Assembly: GCA_903844215.1 (NCBI GenBank)
Contig: CAIMSP010000101.1
Coordinates: 1-35,322, forward strand
Direction of reading: 5' to 3'
DNA length: 35,322 nt
Origin: an uncultured beta proteobacterium
GTDB taxonomy: Bacteria > Pseudomonadota > Gammaproteobacteria > Burkholderiales > Burkholderiaceae_C
Positions 1-11,953 of the stretch are shown here, piece after piece (within the stretch, counting starts at the first letter, position 1; each line of letters begins with the position of its first letter). The notes under the pieces were generated by a model. The model was not told where the DNA came from, did not search any database, and was given only the letters and a program-made list of their open reading frames with translations. The translations under genes and the position numbers were made by a program.

Positions 1-26
1 CCGGCGGGGCACTCTGCTTCGTTCAT
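1..26 (-). CDS. Possible 5' end of the next gene of the LPS operon (partial)
   Basis: An ATG on the minus strand at 26 is preceded by the purine-rich stretch GGGGGA and opens a frame that leaves the window after eight codons. It lies downstream of the glycosyltransferase ending at 206 and has the same direction, so it may be the next operon gene. With only eight residues visible, no product can be suggested and the call rests on the ribosome-binding site and context. Confidence 0.25.
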
Positions 27-205
27 GTCCCCCGACGTTGGCCTGACGGCCACCGCCTCCTCCTTGACTTCACTGCGCAGAGCGCCCCACCGTCCCGGCC
101 AACCAACCGCGTTGGCGCACACAGAGGGGGGCACGCTTACCGGCGGCTCCTGCCGGCCTTTTAAAGTGCGCTGGCGCGTGCGCCAAGGACCGACGAGTGC
201 TGCGG
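27..205. other. Non-coding gap downstream of the glycosyltransferase
   Basis: No convincing gene is seen here. A short dyad at 140-156 (CCGGC/GCCGG) is followed by CCTTTT on the plus strand. It is too weak, and in the wrong orientation, to be called a terminator for the leftward operon. The plus-strand frame across this gap and into the glycosyltransferase is an antisense shadow. Confidence 0.5.
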
Positions 206-1087
206 TCAGGCCACGAGCTTGTAGTGCTTGTGGCTCAGGTCCCAGCCAAAGAGGCGCTCCAACTTCATCGACCAGCGGTGCTTTTTCTCGCGCGTGGTCA
301 AGACATGGTTTGGGTCCGGTGAGAACTCGGTCTCGGCCTCGGTGGCAAGCCAATCGCGCACCAGGGCCGGGTGCGTTCCGGTGAAGCGCTGCACGGCCTG
401 CGCGTCGATCTGGCGGTAGTCCACCTTGGGTGGCGTCTTGTTCCAGTACTTGTTCACCAGGTCCATCTTGCCCTGCATGTAGTGCACTTTGCGCACCGGT
501 CCGTAGTGGTAGATGTGGGCATGGGCCAGCGCGGCGTGCACGGTACGGCCCTTCTTGTGCTTGTCCATCACGACCCAGAACTGGCCGTCCGGCGCATAGG
601 AGCGAATGGTGTTGCGGATCAAGCGGCATTCGCGCCGGTACCAGGCCGGGCTGGTGGCAATCCAGCTCGGTGCGCCATAGAAATGCAGGTAGTCGAAGAC
701 CAGCGCCTCGACTGCGGGGTTGGCATGATGGCGGTCCACGCTGGCGCGGATCGCATCGAGCTCGGCTTCGTGCAACAGCTCGTCGCCTTCCAGGTAGAAA
801 GCCCAGTCGCCGGTGCAGGAATATTGCGCGATCATCTTTTGCTGGGCATAGACAAAACCGCGCTCGGCCATGCGCTCGTTCCACACGGTTTCGATGATCC
901 GGATCTTGGGGTCGCCCAGCGCTCGAATGCGCTCCAGCGTGCCGTCGTGGCCCAGGCCGACGGCGATGACGAACTCGTCCACCAGTGGCAGCAGGGAGCG
1001 GATCGAGGCTTCAAACGGGAAGCCGAAGTCCACGCCGTTGCGGATGAAGGTGAAGCCGCTGATGCTGGCGCTTTTTTGTGTGCTCAT
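206..1087 (-). CDS. Family-2-like glycosyltransferase
   Basis: A 293-aa protein with the N-terminal layout of a GT-A fold glycosyltransferase: a beta-strand start around residues 10-20, the stretch EFVIAVGLGHDGT about residues 37-49 as nucleotide-sugar binding loop, and YLEGDE in place of the DxD metal motif. Such enzymes move a sugar from an activated donor to a growing glycan; the sugar is unknown. The ATG at 1087 is chosen because it overlaps the stop of the preceding glycosyltransferase (ATGA). A longer in-frame extension to 1513 is antisense noise inside that gene. Its place behind msbA and a WaaE-like enzyme suggests a role in LPS core or surface glycan assembly (inference). Confidence 0.8.
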   Translation of the reverse strand: MSTQKSASISGFTFIRNGVDFGFPFEASIRSLLPLVDEFVIAVGLGHDGTLERIRALGDPKIRIIETVWNERMAERGFVYAQQKMIAQYSCTGDWAFYLEGDELLHEAELDAIRASVDRHHANPAVEALVFDYLHFYGAPSWIATSPAWYRRECRLIRNTIRSYAPDGQFWVVMDKHKKGRTVHAALAHAHIYHYGPVRKVHYMQGKMDLVNKYWNKTPPKVDYRQIDAQAVQRFTGTHPALVRDWLATEAETEFSPDPNHVLTTREKKHRWSMKLERLFGWDLSHKHYKLVA

Positions 1088-1845
1088 GGGGCGGGCTTTG
1101 CGGTTGCTTGGGTTCGGTACAGGTCGCGCAGTTTCAGATATTTGTAGTAGCTCGTCTGGGCGTTGGACAGCGCCAGCATCAGTCCCTGCGGGCCATCGAG
1201 AAAACCGGCGCGCAGCACATAGGTGCGCAGGAAAGTCCAAATGCCCTTGCCGATGGCCAGGCCCAGACTGGAGCGCCGCCCTTGGGCAAACAGCTGTTGC
1301 GCGCCAAGGGTGGAGTAGCTGTTGACCTTGCTCAGCACCTCGTCCAGATCGACATAGGACTCGTGCAACAAGGGTTCGCGCAGCCGTCCGATCGACCCGG
1401 CGACGACGACGCGCTCGTGCACCACGTCGTCGCTGAAGCGCCCGGCGTCGCGCCGAAACAGGCGCAGTACCGGGTCGGGCCACCAGCCGCCGTGGCGCAT
1501 TTGGCGACCGCAATAGCTCGACAGCCGGGGAAGTTCCAAGCCCTGCACATCGGTGCGCAGCATGGCTTGCTGAATTTCCTGCTTGAGTGCGGGGGAAACC
1601 TCTTCATCGGCGTCCAGCGACAGCACCCAGTCACCGCGTGCCCGGTCCAGCGCGCGCTGCTTCTGCCGACCAAAGCCGGGCCAGTCGGTGACGACGACCT
1701 GCTGCGTGAAGCGCTGGCAAATGGCAACCGTGTCGTCGCTGCTGCCCGAATCGAGCACGATGATTTCATCGGCCCAGGCGACCGACGCGAGGCAGCGTGC
1801 GATGTCGCGGGCTTCGTTCTTGGTGATGACGATGACGCTGAGCAT
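1084..1845 (-). CDS. Family-2 glycosyltransferase, WaaE/KdtX-like (LPS core)
   Basis: A 253-aa cytosolic GT-A glycosyltransferase. It opens with MLSVIVITKNEARDI, typical of family 2, has DSGSSDDT in the donor-binding region and LSLDADEEV as the DxD metal site, and carries the WPGFGRQKQRAL stretch and a C-terminal half typical of the WaaE/KdtX group, which adds glucose or a similar sugar to the inner LPS core. The start at 1845 matches the family N-terminus; the upstream extension to 1929 runs into the msbA end and has no family match. It lies 43 nt behind msbA and its stop overlaps the next start, so the three genes are probably one operon. Donor and acceptor specificity are not readable from sequence. 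Confidence 0.85.
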   Translation of the reverse strand: MLSVIVITKNEARDIARCLASVAWADEIIVLDSGSSDDTVAICQRFTQQVVVTDWPGFGRQKQRALDRARGDWVLSLDADEEVSPALKQEIQQAMLRTDVQGLELPRLSSYCGRQMRHGGWWPDPVLRLFRRDAGRFSDDVVHERVVVAGSIGRLREPLLHESYVDLDEVLSKVNSYSTLGAQQLFAQGRRSSLGLAIGKGIWTFLRTYVLRAGFLDGPQGLMLALSNAQTSYYKYLKLRDLYRTQATAKPAP

Positions 1846-1888
1846 GCTCTTTATCCGGCATTCGAGAGCTGGCGTGCGGCCTGCGTTT

Positions 1889-3667
1889 TCAAGCGGCCTC
1901 CTGCGGCGTGGCCTCAGCGTGCTCGCCAAAACCGAGCCGATGCAGGCGCGAGTACAGCCCTTGCTGGCGCAGCAGTTTGGCGTGCGGGCCTTGCTCGACG
2001 ATGCGCCCGCCGGCCATGACGACGATGCGGTCGGCGTGCTCGATGGTGGAGATGCGGTGCGCCACGATCAAGGTGGTGCGTCCGGTCATCAAGCGCTGCA
2101 AGGCTTCCTGCACCAGGCGCTCGGACTCGTTGTCCAGCGCCGACGTGGCTTCATCCAGGATCAGGATCGGCGCGTCCTTGTACAGCGCCCGCGCGATCGC
2201 CAGGCGCTGGCGCTGGCCGCCGGAAAACTGCACGGCGTTGTGTCCCACCAGCGTGTCCATGCCCAGCGGCAGGCCGGCCACATGTTGCGACAGGTTCGCC
2301 GCTTCCAGACAGTGCGCCACGCGCTCGCGATCCAGTGCCTGACCCAGGGCGACGTTGGCGGCCACGCTGTCGTTGAGCATCACCACGTCCTGGCTCACCA
2401 TGGCGAACTGACGGCGCAGCGATTGAATGTCCCACTCCTGCGCGCGCACCCCGTCCACGAGCACTTCTCCGCCGGTGGGGAGGATGAAGCGCGGCAACAG
2501 GTTCATCAGACTGGTCTTGCCCGCGCCGGAGGGGCCGACGAAGGCGACGATTTCGCCCGGCGCGATGGCCAGGTTGACCTGGTCCAGCGCGGGTTCCACG
2601 TCCTCGGCGTAGCGCAGGCTGACCGCGTCGAACTGCAGTTGGCCCTGGGCGCGCTGCATGACGGTGGCGCCGCTGGCCTCGCTTTGCGTGTCGTCGATCA
2701 GTTGCAGGCCGCGCTCCACGGCGGCCAGGCCACGGGTGATGGGATTGGCCACGTCGGCCAGGTGTTTGATCGGCGCCAGCAGCATCAGCATGCCGGTGAC
2801 GAATTCGATGAAGTCGCCCACGTTGGAGCCGCCGCTCTGGCTTTGCCATAGCGCAATGGTCACCACCGCCGACAGCGCGGCCGCACCCAGCATCTGCGTC
2901 AGCGGCGTCATGGCCGAGGACGCAGTCGATGACTTCATGGCCAGGCGCCGCAGTCCGTCGCCGAAACCGCGAAAGCGCTCGATCTGCGAGGCTTGCGCGC
3001 CGTGCAGGCGAATCGTGCGGTGCGCCAGGATGTTCTCTTCCACCACGTAGGCCAGTTCGTCGGTGGCCGTCTGACTCGCCTTGGTGATGCCGTACAGGCG
3101 CTTGGACAGCGTCTTCATCACCACCGAGACGGCAGGAAACAGGAACAGCACGATCAGCGTCAGCTGCCAGTTGCGGTAGAACAGCATGGCCAGCAGGAAC
3201 ACGACGGTGAGGCCGTCCTTGGTCAGGCTCAGCAACGCATAGACCAACTGGTTCGAGCCGGTCTGCACCTCGTACACCACGGTGTTGGCCAGGGCGCTGG
3301 CGGACTGCGTGGAGAACAGCTGCATGCGGGCGTTTTGCAGCTTTTGGAACATCTCGGTGCGCAGCTTGAAGATGCCGTTGTTGGCGATGCGCGTGAGCGC
3401 CATTTGCGCCATGAAACCGGCCAGGCCGCGAAAGGCAAACAGGCCAATCACCAGGCAGGGAACGATCCAAAGGGGAAAGGCCTGCTGGCCAAACTTTGTC
3501 ACCAGAAAATTGAGCAGCCGCGGAACGGCCGCCTCCGAGGCCGAGCCGATGATGGTGGTGAGCAACACCACCAGCCACAGGCCGCGCGCGCGGCCGAAGT
3601 AGGGAGTGAGGCGCGCCATGCGCTGGCCAAACGACGCGGCCAGAGCCTTGTCCGGTGCCGCCGTCAT
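1889..3667 (-). CDS. msbA: Lipid A export ABC transporter MsbA (ATP-binding/permease)
   Basis: A 592-aa half-transporter of the inner membrane that flips lipid A-core or related lipids using ATP, acting as a homodimer. The N-terminal half (about 20-310) holds six predicted membrane segments. The nucleotide-binding domain (about 345-575) shows Walker A GPSGAGKT at 378-385, the signature FSGGQ at 481-485, Walker B ILILDE ending at 506 and the switch His at about 537. The ATG at 3667 follows AGGGA at 7-nt spacing; a TTG two codons upstream is less likely. It leads a leftward operon with two glycosyltransferases, which fits LPS biogenesis. Generic lipid ABC exporters look similar, but length and context favour MsbA. 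Confidence 0.9.
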   Translation of the reverse strand: MTAAPDKALAASFGQRMARLTPYFGRARGLWLVVLLTTIIGSASEAAVPRLLNFLVTKFGQQAFPLWIVPCLVIGLFAFRGLAGFMAQMALTRIANNGIFKLRTEMFQKLQNARMQLFSTQSASALANTVVYEVQTGSNQLVYALLSLTKDGLTVVFLLAMLFYRNWQLTLIVLFLFPAVSVVMKTLSKRLYGITKASQTATDELAYVVEENILAHRTIRLHGAQASQIERFRGFGDGLRRLAMKSSTASSAMTPLTQMLGAAALSAVVTIALWQSQSGGSNVGDFIEFVTGMLMLLAPIKHLADVANPITRGLAAVERGLQLIDDTQSEASGATVMQRAQGQLQFDAVSLRYAEDVEPALDQVNLAIAPGEIVAFVGPSGAGKTSLMNLLPRFILPTGGEVLVDGVRAQEWDIQSLRRQFAMVSQDVVMLNDSVAANVALGQALDRERVAHCLEAANLSQHVAGLPLGMDTLVGHNAVQFSGGQRQRLAIARALYKDAPILILDEATSALDNESERLVQEALQRLMTGRTTLIVAHRISTIEHADRIVVMAGGRIVEQGPHAKLLRQQGLYSRLHRLGFGEHAEATPQEAA

Positions 3668-3962
3668 TCCCAAATCCCTGAGCTGGTTGGCACCCCAGCG
3701 GGGCCAGCGTCACAGGCCGCTGCGTTCACATTGAGCATTTTTTTTGAGTTCTGAAGGCGAAAGGGCCGATTATCCGGTGCCGGGCTTGCACCCGGGCGCG
3801 GCGCCCCGAGGGCGCCGCCTTGGGAGCAGCGCCATTGTATTGACTTGCCAGCGCCCTGAAGCTGCACGCTGCTCGGGTAACATGGAGGCTTAGCCTGCCA
3901 CGGTGCAGGTCGGGACTTGGCGCCGCGAGCGCGAGGCCCTGGCCGCCCTACTCTGATTCAAC
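3668..3962. promoter_or_regulatory. Divergent intergenic region between msbA and smc, with strong GC hairpin
   Basis: These 295 bases separate the divergent msbA and smc genes and must hold both promoters. A perfect 9-bp stem with a 3-nt loop lies at 3798-3818 (GCGGCGCCC / GGGCGCCGC), without a following T-run, so it is not a simple terminator. A TTGACT hexamer at 3840-3845 is a possible -35 toward smc, but no good -10 follows at normal spacing. No gene is seen; a 67-aa leftward frame (3664-3867) looks random. Confidence 0.4.
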
Positions 3963-6900
3963 GTGCGTCTTAATTCCATTAAATTATCCGGCTTCAAGTC
4001 CTTCGTGGAGCCCACCAACTTCGTGCTGCCAGGGCAACTGGTGGGCGTGGTGGGGCCCAATGGCTGCGGCAAGTCCAACATCATGGACGCGGTGCGCTGG
4101 GTGCTGGGCGAGAGCCGCGCCAGCGAACTGCGCGGCGAGTCGATGCAGGACGTGATCTTCAACGGCACGAACAACCGAAAGCCCGCCAGCCGCGCCAGCG
4201 TGGAGCTGGTGTTTGACAACGCCGATCACCGCGCCGGTGGCCAGTGGAGTCAATTCGGCGAGATCGCCGTCAAGCGCGTGCTCACGCGCGACGGGACTTC
4301 GAGCTACTTCATCAACAACCAGGCGGTGCGCCGGCGCGATGTGCAGGACGTGTTCCTGGGCACGGGCCTGGGTCCGCGCGCCTACGCCATCATTGGCCAG
4401 GGCACGATCAGCCGCATCATCGAGTCCAAGCCCGAGGAGCTGCGGCTGTTTCTGGAAGAAGCCGCGGGCGTGTCCAAGTACAAGGAGCGGCGCCGCGAAA
4501 CCGAAAACCGACTCAGCGACACGCGCGAAAACCTGACCCGCGTGGATGACATCCTGCGCGAGCTCAATGCCAATCTGGACAAGCTGGAGAAGCAGGCCGA
4601 GGTGGCGCAAAAATACCACCGACTGCAGGCCGAAGGCACGCTCAAGCAGCAGCAGCTCTGGTACCTCAAGCGCAGCGAGAGCGAGGCCGATCAGGCCAAG
4701 ATCAAAGTCGAAGTCGACAAGGCCCAACTCGCGCTGGACGCGCGCCTGGCCGACCTGCGCCACATCGAGGGCGAATTGGAAACCGTGCGCCAGGCCCACT
4801 ACGCCGCAGGCGATCAGGTGAACCAGGCGCAGGGCCGTTTGTACGAAGCCAGCGCCGAAGTCGGGCGCCTGGAATCGGAGATCCGCTTCGTGGTCGAGGG
4901 GAGCCTGCGCGTCGAGCAGCGCCTGCTCACGCTGCAGGAGCAAAGCGCCCTGTGGGCCACGCGGCAGGACGAGGCCCAGGCCGAGACGCACAGCCTGGCC
5001 GAGCGCGCAACGCAGACCGAGGAACACGCGGAAATTCTGGCCGCCCAGGTGCAGGAGCAGGCGCAGGTGCTGCCCGATCTCGAAGAATCGCTGCGCTCGG
5101 CGCAGTCCAAGGCGAACGAACAGCGCGCCGGCGTGGTCCAGGTGCAGCAGCAGATTCAGGTGCTGGCCGCGGACCAGCGCAGCATCGAGGAGCAGTCGCG
5201 CCAGTTGAACCAGCGGCGCGAGCGTCTGGTGGCCGACAAGGGCGCACTGGCGGCGCCCGACGAGGCGCGACTGGCGCAGTTGCAGGACCAGTTGAACCTG
5301 GCGCAGCAGGCCGCCAGTGTGGCCGACGCGCGCCTGCACGAGCTGCAGGAGGCCTCGCCCCTGGCCGACGAAGCGCGGCGCACGCAGCAGCACAACGTGA
5401 ACGAACAATCGTCCAGACGCGCCGACTATTCGGCCCGGCTGGACGCGCTCAAGGCCTTGCAGGAAAAGGTCAAGACCGACGGCAAGCTGCTGCCCTGGTT
5501 GGCCAAGCACGGGCTGGACGGTCTGCAGGGTTTATGGACCCGCATCCACATCGAACAGGGCTGGGAAAACGTGCTCGAAGCCGCGCTGCGCGAGCGCCTG
5601 AGCGCGCTCGAGGTGAGTCGGCTGGAGCTGGTGCGCGGCTTTGTCGGCAGCGACGGCCTGGATGCACCGCCCGCCAAGCTGGCGTTCTACAGCCCGCCTC
5701 CGGCGGGCGCCGCGCTCGTGCCCACGGCCCACCTGGGGGCCACGCGCCGGCTCGTGGAGCTGCTGCGCCTGAACGACGCGGGCCTGCAGGCGCTGTTCCA
5801 GGACTGGCTGCAGGGCTGCTATATCGCCTCCAGCATGGACGAGGCCTTGAGCCTGCGCGCCAAGCTGCAGCGCGGCGAAGTGATTTTCGTGCAGAGCGGC
5901 CACGCCGTGAGCGCGCACAGCGTGAGTTTTTACGCGCCCGATTCGGAGCAGGCGGGGCTGCTGGCGCGGGCCCAGGAAATTGAAAATCTGGAAAAGCAGC
6001 TGCGCGCGCAAGTGCTGATTGCCGATGAATCGCGCTCGGCCCTGGTGCGCGCAGAAGCCGCCTACGCCGACGTGACGCAGCGCCTGGTGGCGGCGCGGCG
6101 CGAGGCCACGGCCACGCAGAGCCAGGCGCACGAACTGCAGGTCGAGACCCTGCGCCTGACGCAGCTGGCGCAGCAAACGCGAGCCCGCGCCGAACAGATC
6201 GGTGGCGACTTGGCCGAGGTCGATGCGCAGCTCGAGGAGCTGCAGGAGCGCCGCGTGGGAGCGCAAGAGCGTTTTGAAGAGCTCGACATGCAGCTCGCCG
6301 ACAGCCAGCAGCGCCACGCCGAACTCGACGAGCGCGTGATGGAGTCCGAGCGCCGACTGGGCGCCTGCCGCGAACAGCAGCGCGCGCTCGAGCGTCAGGC
6401 CCAGGAGGCCACTTTTTCCCAGCGCACGGTGCAGGCGCGCAGTGACGAACTGGCGCGCACGATCCAGACGGCGCAGCAGCAGTTGGAGGCGATCAAGGCC
6501 GAACAGGCGCGCGCGCTGGAAGAGCTTTCGCGCCTGACCGACGCCGCCGCGCAAGCCGGGCTGCAAGCGGCGCTGGCGCTCAAGCTCGAGCGCGAGCAGG
6601 CGCTGGGTGCGCAACGCAGCGCCTACGATGACCTCACGGCCAAGCTGCGCGCCAGCGACGAGCGCCGTCTGCAGCTCGAGCGCGAGCTCGATCCGCTGCG
6701 TCAGCGCATCATGGAGTTCCAGCTCAAGGATCAGGCCGCGCGCCTGGGCTTCGAGCAATACGCCCAGCTGTTGACCGACGCCCAGGCCGATCTGCTGGCG
6801 CTGGCCGCGTCGATCGAAGAGGGCAAGGTGCGCATCCCCGGCCTGCAGGCGGAAATCGACCGCATTGCGCGCGAGGTCACGGCGCTGGGCGCGGTCAATC

Positions 6901-7502
6901 TGGCGGCGCTGGACGAGCTCACGAGCGCGCGCGAACGCAAGCAGTTTCTGGACGCGCAGACGGCCGATCTGGTGGACGCAATGAACACGCTGGAAGACGC
7001 CATCAAGAAGATCGACGCCGAAACGCGCGAGCTGCTCTCGGGCACCTTCAACGCCGTGAATGAGCATTTCGGCAAGATGTTCCCCGAGCTGTTCGGCGGC
7101 GGCAACGCGCGCCTGGTGATGACCGGCGACGAAATCCTGGACTCGGGCGTGCAGGTGCTGGCCCAGCCTCCGGGCAAGAAGAACCAGACCATTCACTTGC
7201 TCTCGGGCGGCGAGAAGGCGCTGACCGCGATCGCCCTGGTGTTTGCCATTTTTCAGTTGAATCCCGCGCCTTTTTGCCTGCTCGACGAGGTCGATGCGCC
7301 ACTGGACGACGCGAACACCGAGCGCTATGCGAAACTCGTGTCCAGCATGAGCAAACAAACCCAATTCCTGTTCATCAGCCACAACAAGATCGCCATGGAA
7401 ATGGCCGAGCAACTGATCGGTGTGACGATGCAGGAGCAGGGCGTGTCGCGCATCGTCGCGGTCGATATGGAGTCGGCGGTTTCGCTGGCAGAACTGGCCT
7501 AA
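3963..7502 (+). CDS. smc: Chromosome segregation protein SMC
   Basis: A 1179-aa SMC ATPase, the usual full length. It forms a long antiparallel coiled-coil dimer that, with ScpA/ScpB, organises and segregates the nucleoid. The N-terminal head carries Walker A GPNGCGKSN at 31-39. Two long glutamine/glutamate-rich coiled coils (about 170-500 and 670-1000) flank a hinge near 510-630. The C-terminal head has the signature LSGGEK at 1080-1085 and Walker B CLLDE with D1108 and E1109, then the D-loop DAPLDD. Translation starts at GTG 3963, which gives the family N-terminus MRLNSIKLSGFKSF. It is followed after 6 nt by zipA and then ligA, an order common in Burkholderiales. Confidence 0.97.
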   Translation: MRLNSIKLSGFKSFVEPTNFVLPGQLVGVVGPNGCGKSNIMDAVRWVLGESRASELRGESMQDVIFNGTNNRKPASRASVELVFDNADHRAGGQWSQFGEIAVKRVLTRDGTSSYFINNQAVRRRDVQDVFLGTGLGPRAYAIIGQGTISRIIESKPEELRLFLEEAAGVSKYKERRRETENRLSDTRENLTRVDDILRELNANLDKLEKQAEVAQKYHRLQAEGTLKQQQLWYLKRSESEADQAKIKVEVDKAQLALDARLADLRHIEGELETVRQAHYAAGDQVNQAQGRLYEASAEVGRLESEIRFVVEGSLRVEQRLLTLQEQSALWATRQDEAQAETHSLAERATQTEEHAEILAAQVQEQAQVLPDLEESLRSAQSKANEQRAGVVQVQQQIQVLAADQRSIEEQSRQLNQRRERLVADKGALAAPDEARLAQLQDQLNLAQQAASVADARLHELQEASPLADEARRTQQHNVNEQSSRRADYSARLDALKALQEKVKTDGKLLPWLAKHGLDGLQGLWTRIHIEQGWENVLEAALRERLSALEVSRLELVRGFVGSDGLDAPPAKLAFYSPPPAGAALVPTAHLGATRRLVELLRLNDAGLQALFQDWLQGCYIASSMDEALSLRAKLQRGEVIFVQSGHAVSAHSVSFYAPDSEQAGLLARAQEIENLEKQLRAQVLIADESRSALVRAEAAYADVTQRLVAARREATATQSQAHELQVETLRLTQLAQQTRARAEQIGGDLAEVDAQLEELQERRVGAQERFEELDMQLADSQQRHAELDERVMESERRLGACREQQRALERQAQEATFSQRTVQARSDELARTIQTAQQQLEAIKAEQARALEELSRLTDAAAQAGLQAALALKLEREQALGAQRSAYDDLTAKLRASDERRLQLERELDPLRQRIMEFQLKDQAARLGFEQYAQLLTDAQADLLALAASIEEGKVRIPGLQAEIDRIAREVTALGAVNLAALDELTSARERKQFLDAQTADLVDAMNTLEDAIKKIDAETRELLSGTFNAVNEHFGKMFPELFGGGNARLVMTGDEILDSGVQVLAQPPGKKNQTIHLLSGGEKALTAIALVFAIFQLNPAPFCLLDEVDAPLDDANTERYAKLVSSMSKQTQFLFISHNKIAMEMAEQLIGVTMQEQGVSRIVAVDMESAVSLAELA

Positions 7503-7508
7503 GCACCC

Positions 7509-8540
7509 ATGAGCAATCTGCAAATCGGACTGGCGATCAGCGGCGCCCTGGTGCTGGCCGGCGTCGTCGGCTACAACGCCTGGAGCACGCGCAAGAACGC
7601 GCCGCGCCAGGCCCAGCCGGATGCGGCCCCGCCCGCGCAGGACAGCACGGCCAGGGAGCCCGAGTTTGACCTGAGCGTGTTCGATGGCGGCTTGGCGAGC
7701 GTGCCCTCGATCGAAAAGCGCCCCGCGCTGGACGCCTTGATCGACGCCGTGGCCGACATCGGCCTGGAGTCCGCCGTGTCGGGCGAGGCCGCGCTCGCAG
7801 CCATGCCCCAGACGCGGCGTGTGGGCAGCAAGCCCTTTGCTCTGGAGGGCTTGAACGAGCTCACGCGCGAGTGGGAGACGCCGGCGCCGGGCCAGCGCTA
7901 CAGCGCGTTTCAGACCGGGGTGCAGTTGGCCAATCGCACCGGCGCACTCAATGAGATCGAGTTCTCGGAATTCGTGCAGAAGACGCAGGGCTTCGCCGAC
8001 CAGTTCAACGGCACGCCGGAGTTTCCGGAAATGCGCGACGAAGTGGCGCGCGCCAAGGAACTCGACCAGTTCGCCAGCGACCATGACGCGCAGCTCGGCT
8101 TCACGCTCAGGGCGAAGAAGACCGCCTGGAGCCCTGGCTATGTGCAGCAGCACGCGGCGCGCCGCGGCTTTGTGGCGGGCGCCTTGCCCGGGCGCATGGT
8201 GCTGCCCGCCAGCGAGCCCGGCCTGCCACCGGTGCTGGACCTGTCCTTCGACACCCAGGCCGCGCTGGCCGACGATCCGGCACAGTCGGCGATTCACGCG
8301 CTCACGCTGAGCCTGGACGTGCCTCTGGTGCGCGCCGAGGAGCAGGCCTTCGAGCGCATGTGCGATGTGGCCATCGCGCTGGCGGCGAGCATGGATGGCC
8401 TGATCACCGACGACAACGGCCGCATCATCCCGATCGACGGCCTGGCCATGATCGGCACCGACCTGGCGCAACTCTATGCGACGCTGGCCGAGCATGACCT
8501 GGCCGCCGGCTCGGCGCTGGCAAGAAGGCTCTTTTCCTGA
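7509..8540 (+). CDS. zipA: Cell division protein ZipA-like
   Basis: A 343-aa membrane-anchored division protein that binds the C-terminal tail of FtsZ and tethers the Z ring to the inner membrane. It starts with a single N-terminal membrane helix (about residues 5-24), followed by a variable proline/alanine-rich linker, and ends in a globular domain (about 205-335) matching the ZipA FtsZ-binding fold in betaproteobacterial versions. The gene starts 6 nt after smc and lies 60 nt before ligA, as in related genomes. Sequence conservation in this family is low, so the assignment leans on the anchor-linker-domain layout and on the smc-zipA-ligA order. Confidence 0.85.
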   Translation: MSNLQIGLAISGALVLAGVVGYNAWSTRKNAPRQAQPDAAPPAQDSTAREPEFDLSVFDGGLASVPSIEKRPALDALIDAVADIGLESAVSGEAALAAMPQTRRVGSKPFALEGLNELTREWETPAPGQRYSAFQTGVQLANRTGALNEIEFSEFVQKTQGFADQFNGTPEFPEMRDEVARAKELDQFASDHDAQLGFTLRAKKTAWSPGYVQQHAARRGFVAGALPGRMVLPASEPGLPPVLDLSFDTQAALADDPAQSAIHALTLSLDVPLVRAEEQAFERMCDVAIALAASMDGLITDDNGRIIPIDGLAMIGTDLAQLYATLAEHDLAAGSALARRLFS

Positions 8541-11704
<3,164 letters not shown>

Positions 11705-11728
11705 GGGGCTATTTTGCCCCAAGGGAAT

Positions 11729-11938
11729 TCAAATCGAGTCGATCGACTCCAGACCCAGCGCCTGCGCCATCTGATTCAGCGCGCGCAAGCCCATGAGGCC
11801 ATTGGGCGCACCGTGGATGGCGCTGAAACCGCAAAGCTCCAGTTGGATGCGCGTCAGTTCTTGGGCGAATTCGTCGTCATCCAGCACCAGCACAGATTGC
11901 ATCGTGCACGCCGGGCTTGGGTTCATCGGGGGGGTCAT
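11729..11938 (-). pseudogene. Truncated response-regulator receiver domain
   Basis: A 69-aa ORF. Residues 13 onward (MQSVLVLDDDEFAQELT) match the first strand, acidic pocket and first helix of a CheY-like receiver, but the reading frame stops after about 50 domain residues, before the strand that would carry the phosphorylatable Asp and the conserved Lys. It follows the HDOD gene by 15 nt in the same direction, with a possible AAGG ribosome-binding site, so it is probably still transcribed. The missing half is not found in another frame before the LOG gene begins. It is most simply a decayed receiver; a functional mini-protein cannot be excluded. Confidence 0.55.
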
Positions 11939-11953
11939 GCAAGCCGCCTTTCT

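Noticed and set aside
5532-8495. 987-aa open frame antisense to smc and zipA
   Set aside because: Long antisense frames are common in high-GC genes; it lies opposite two well-supported genes, is rich in Gln/Arg/His/Leu from the complement of coiled-coil codons, and shows no domain.
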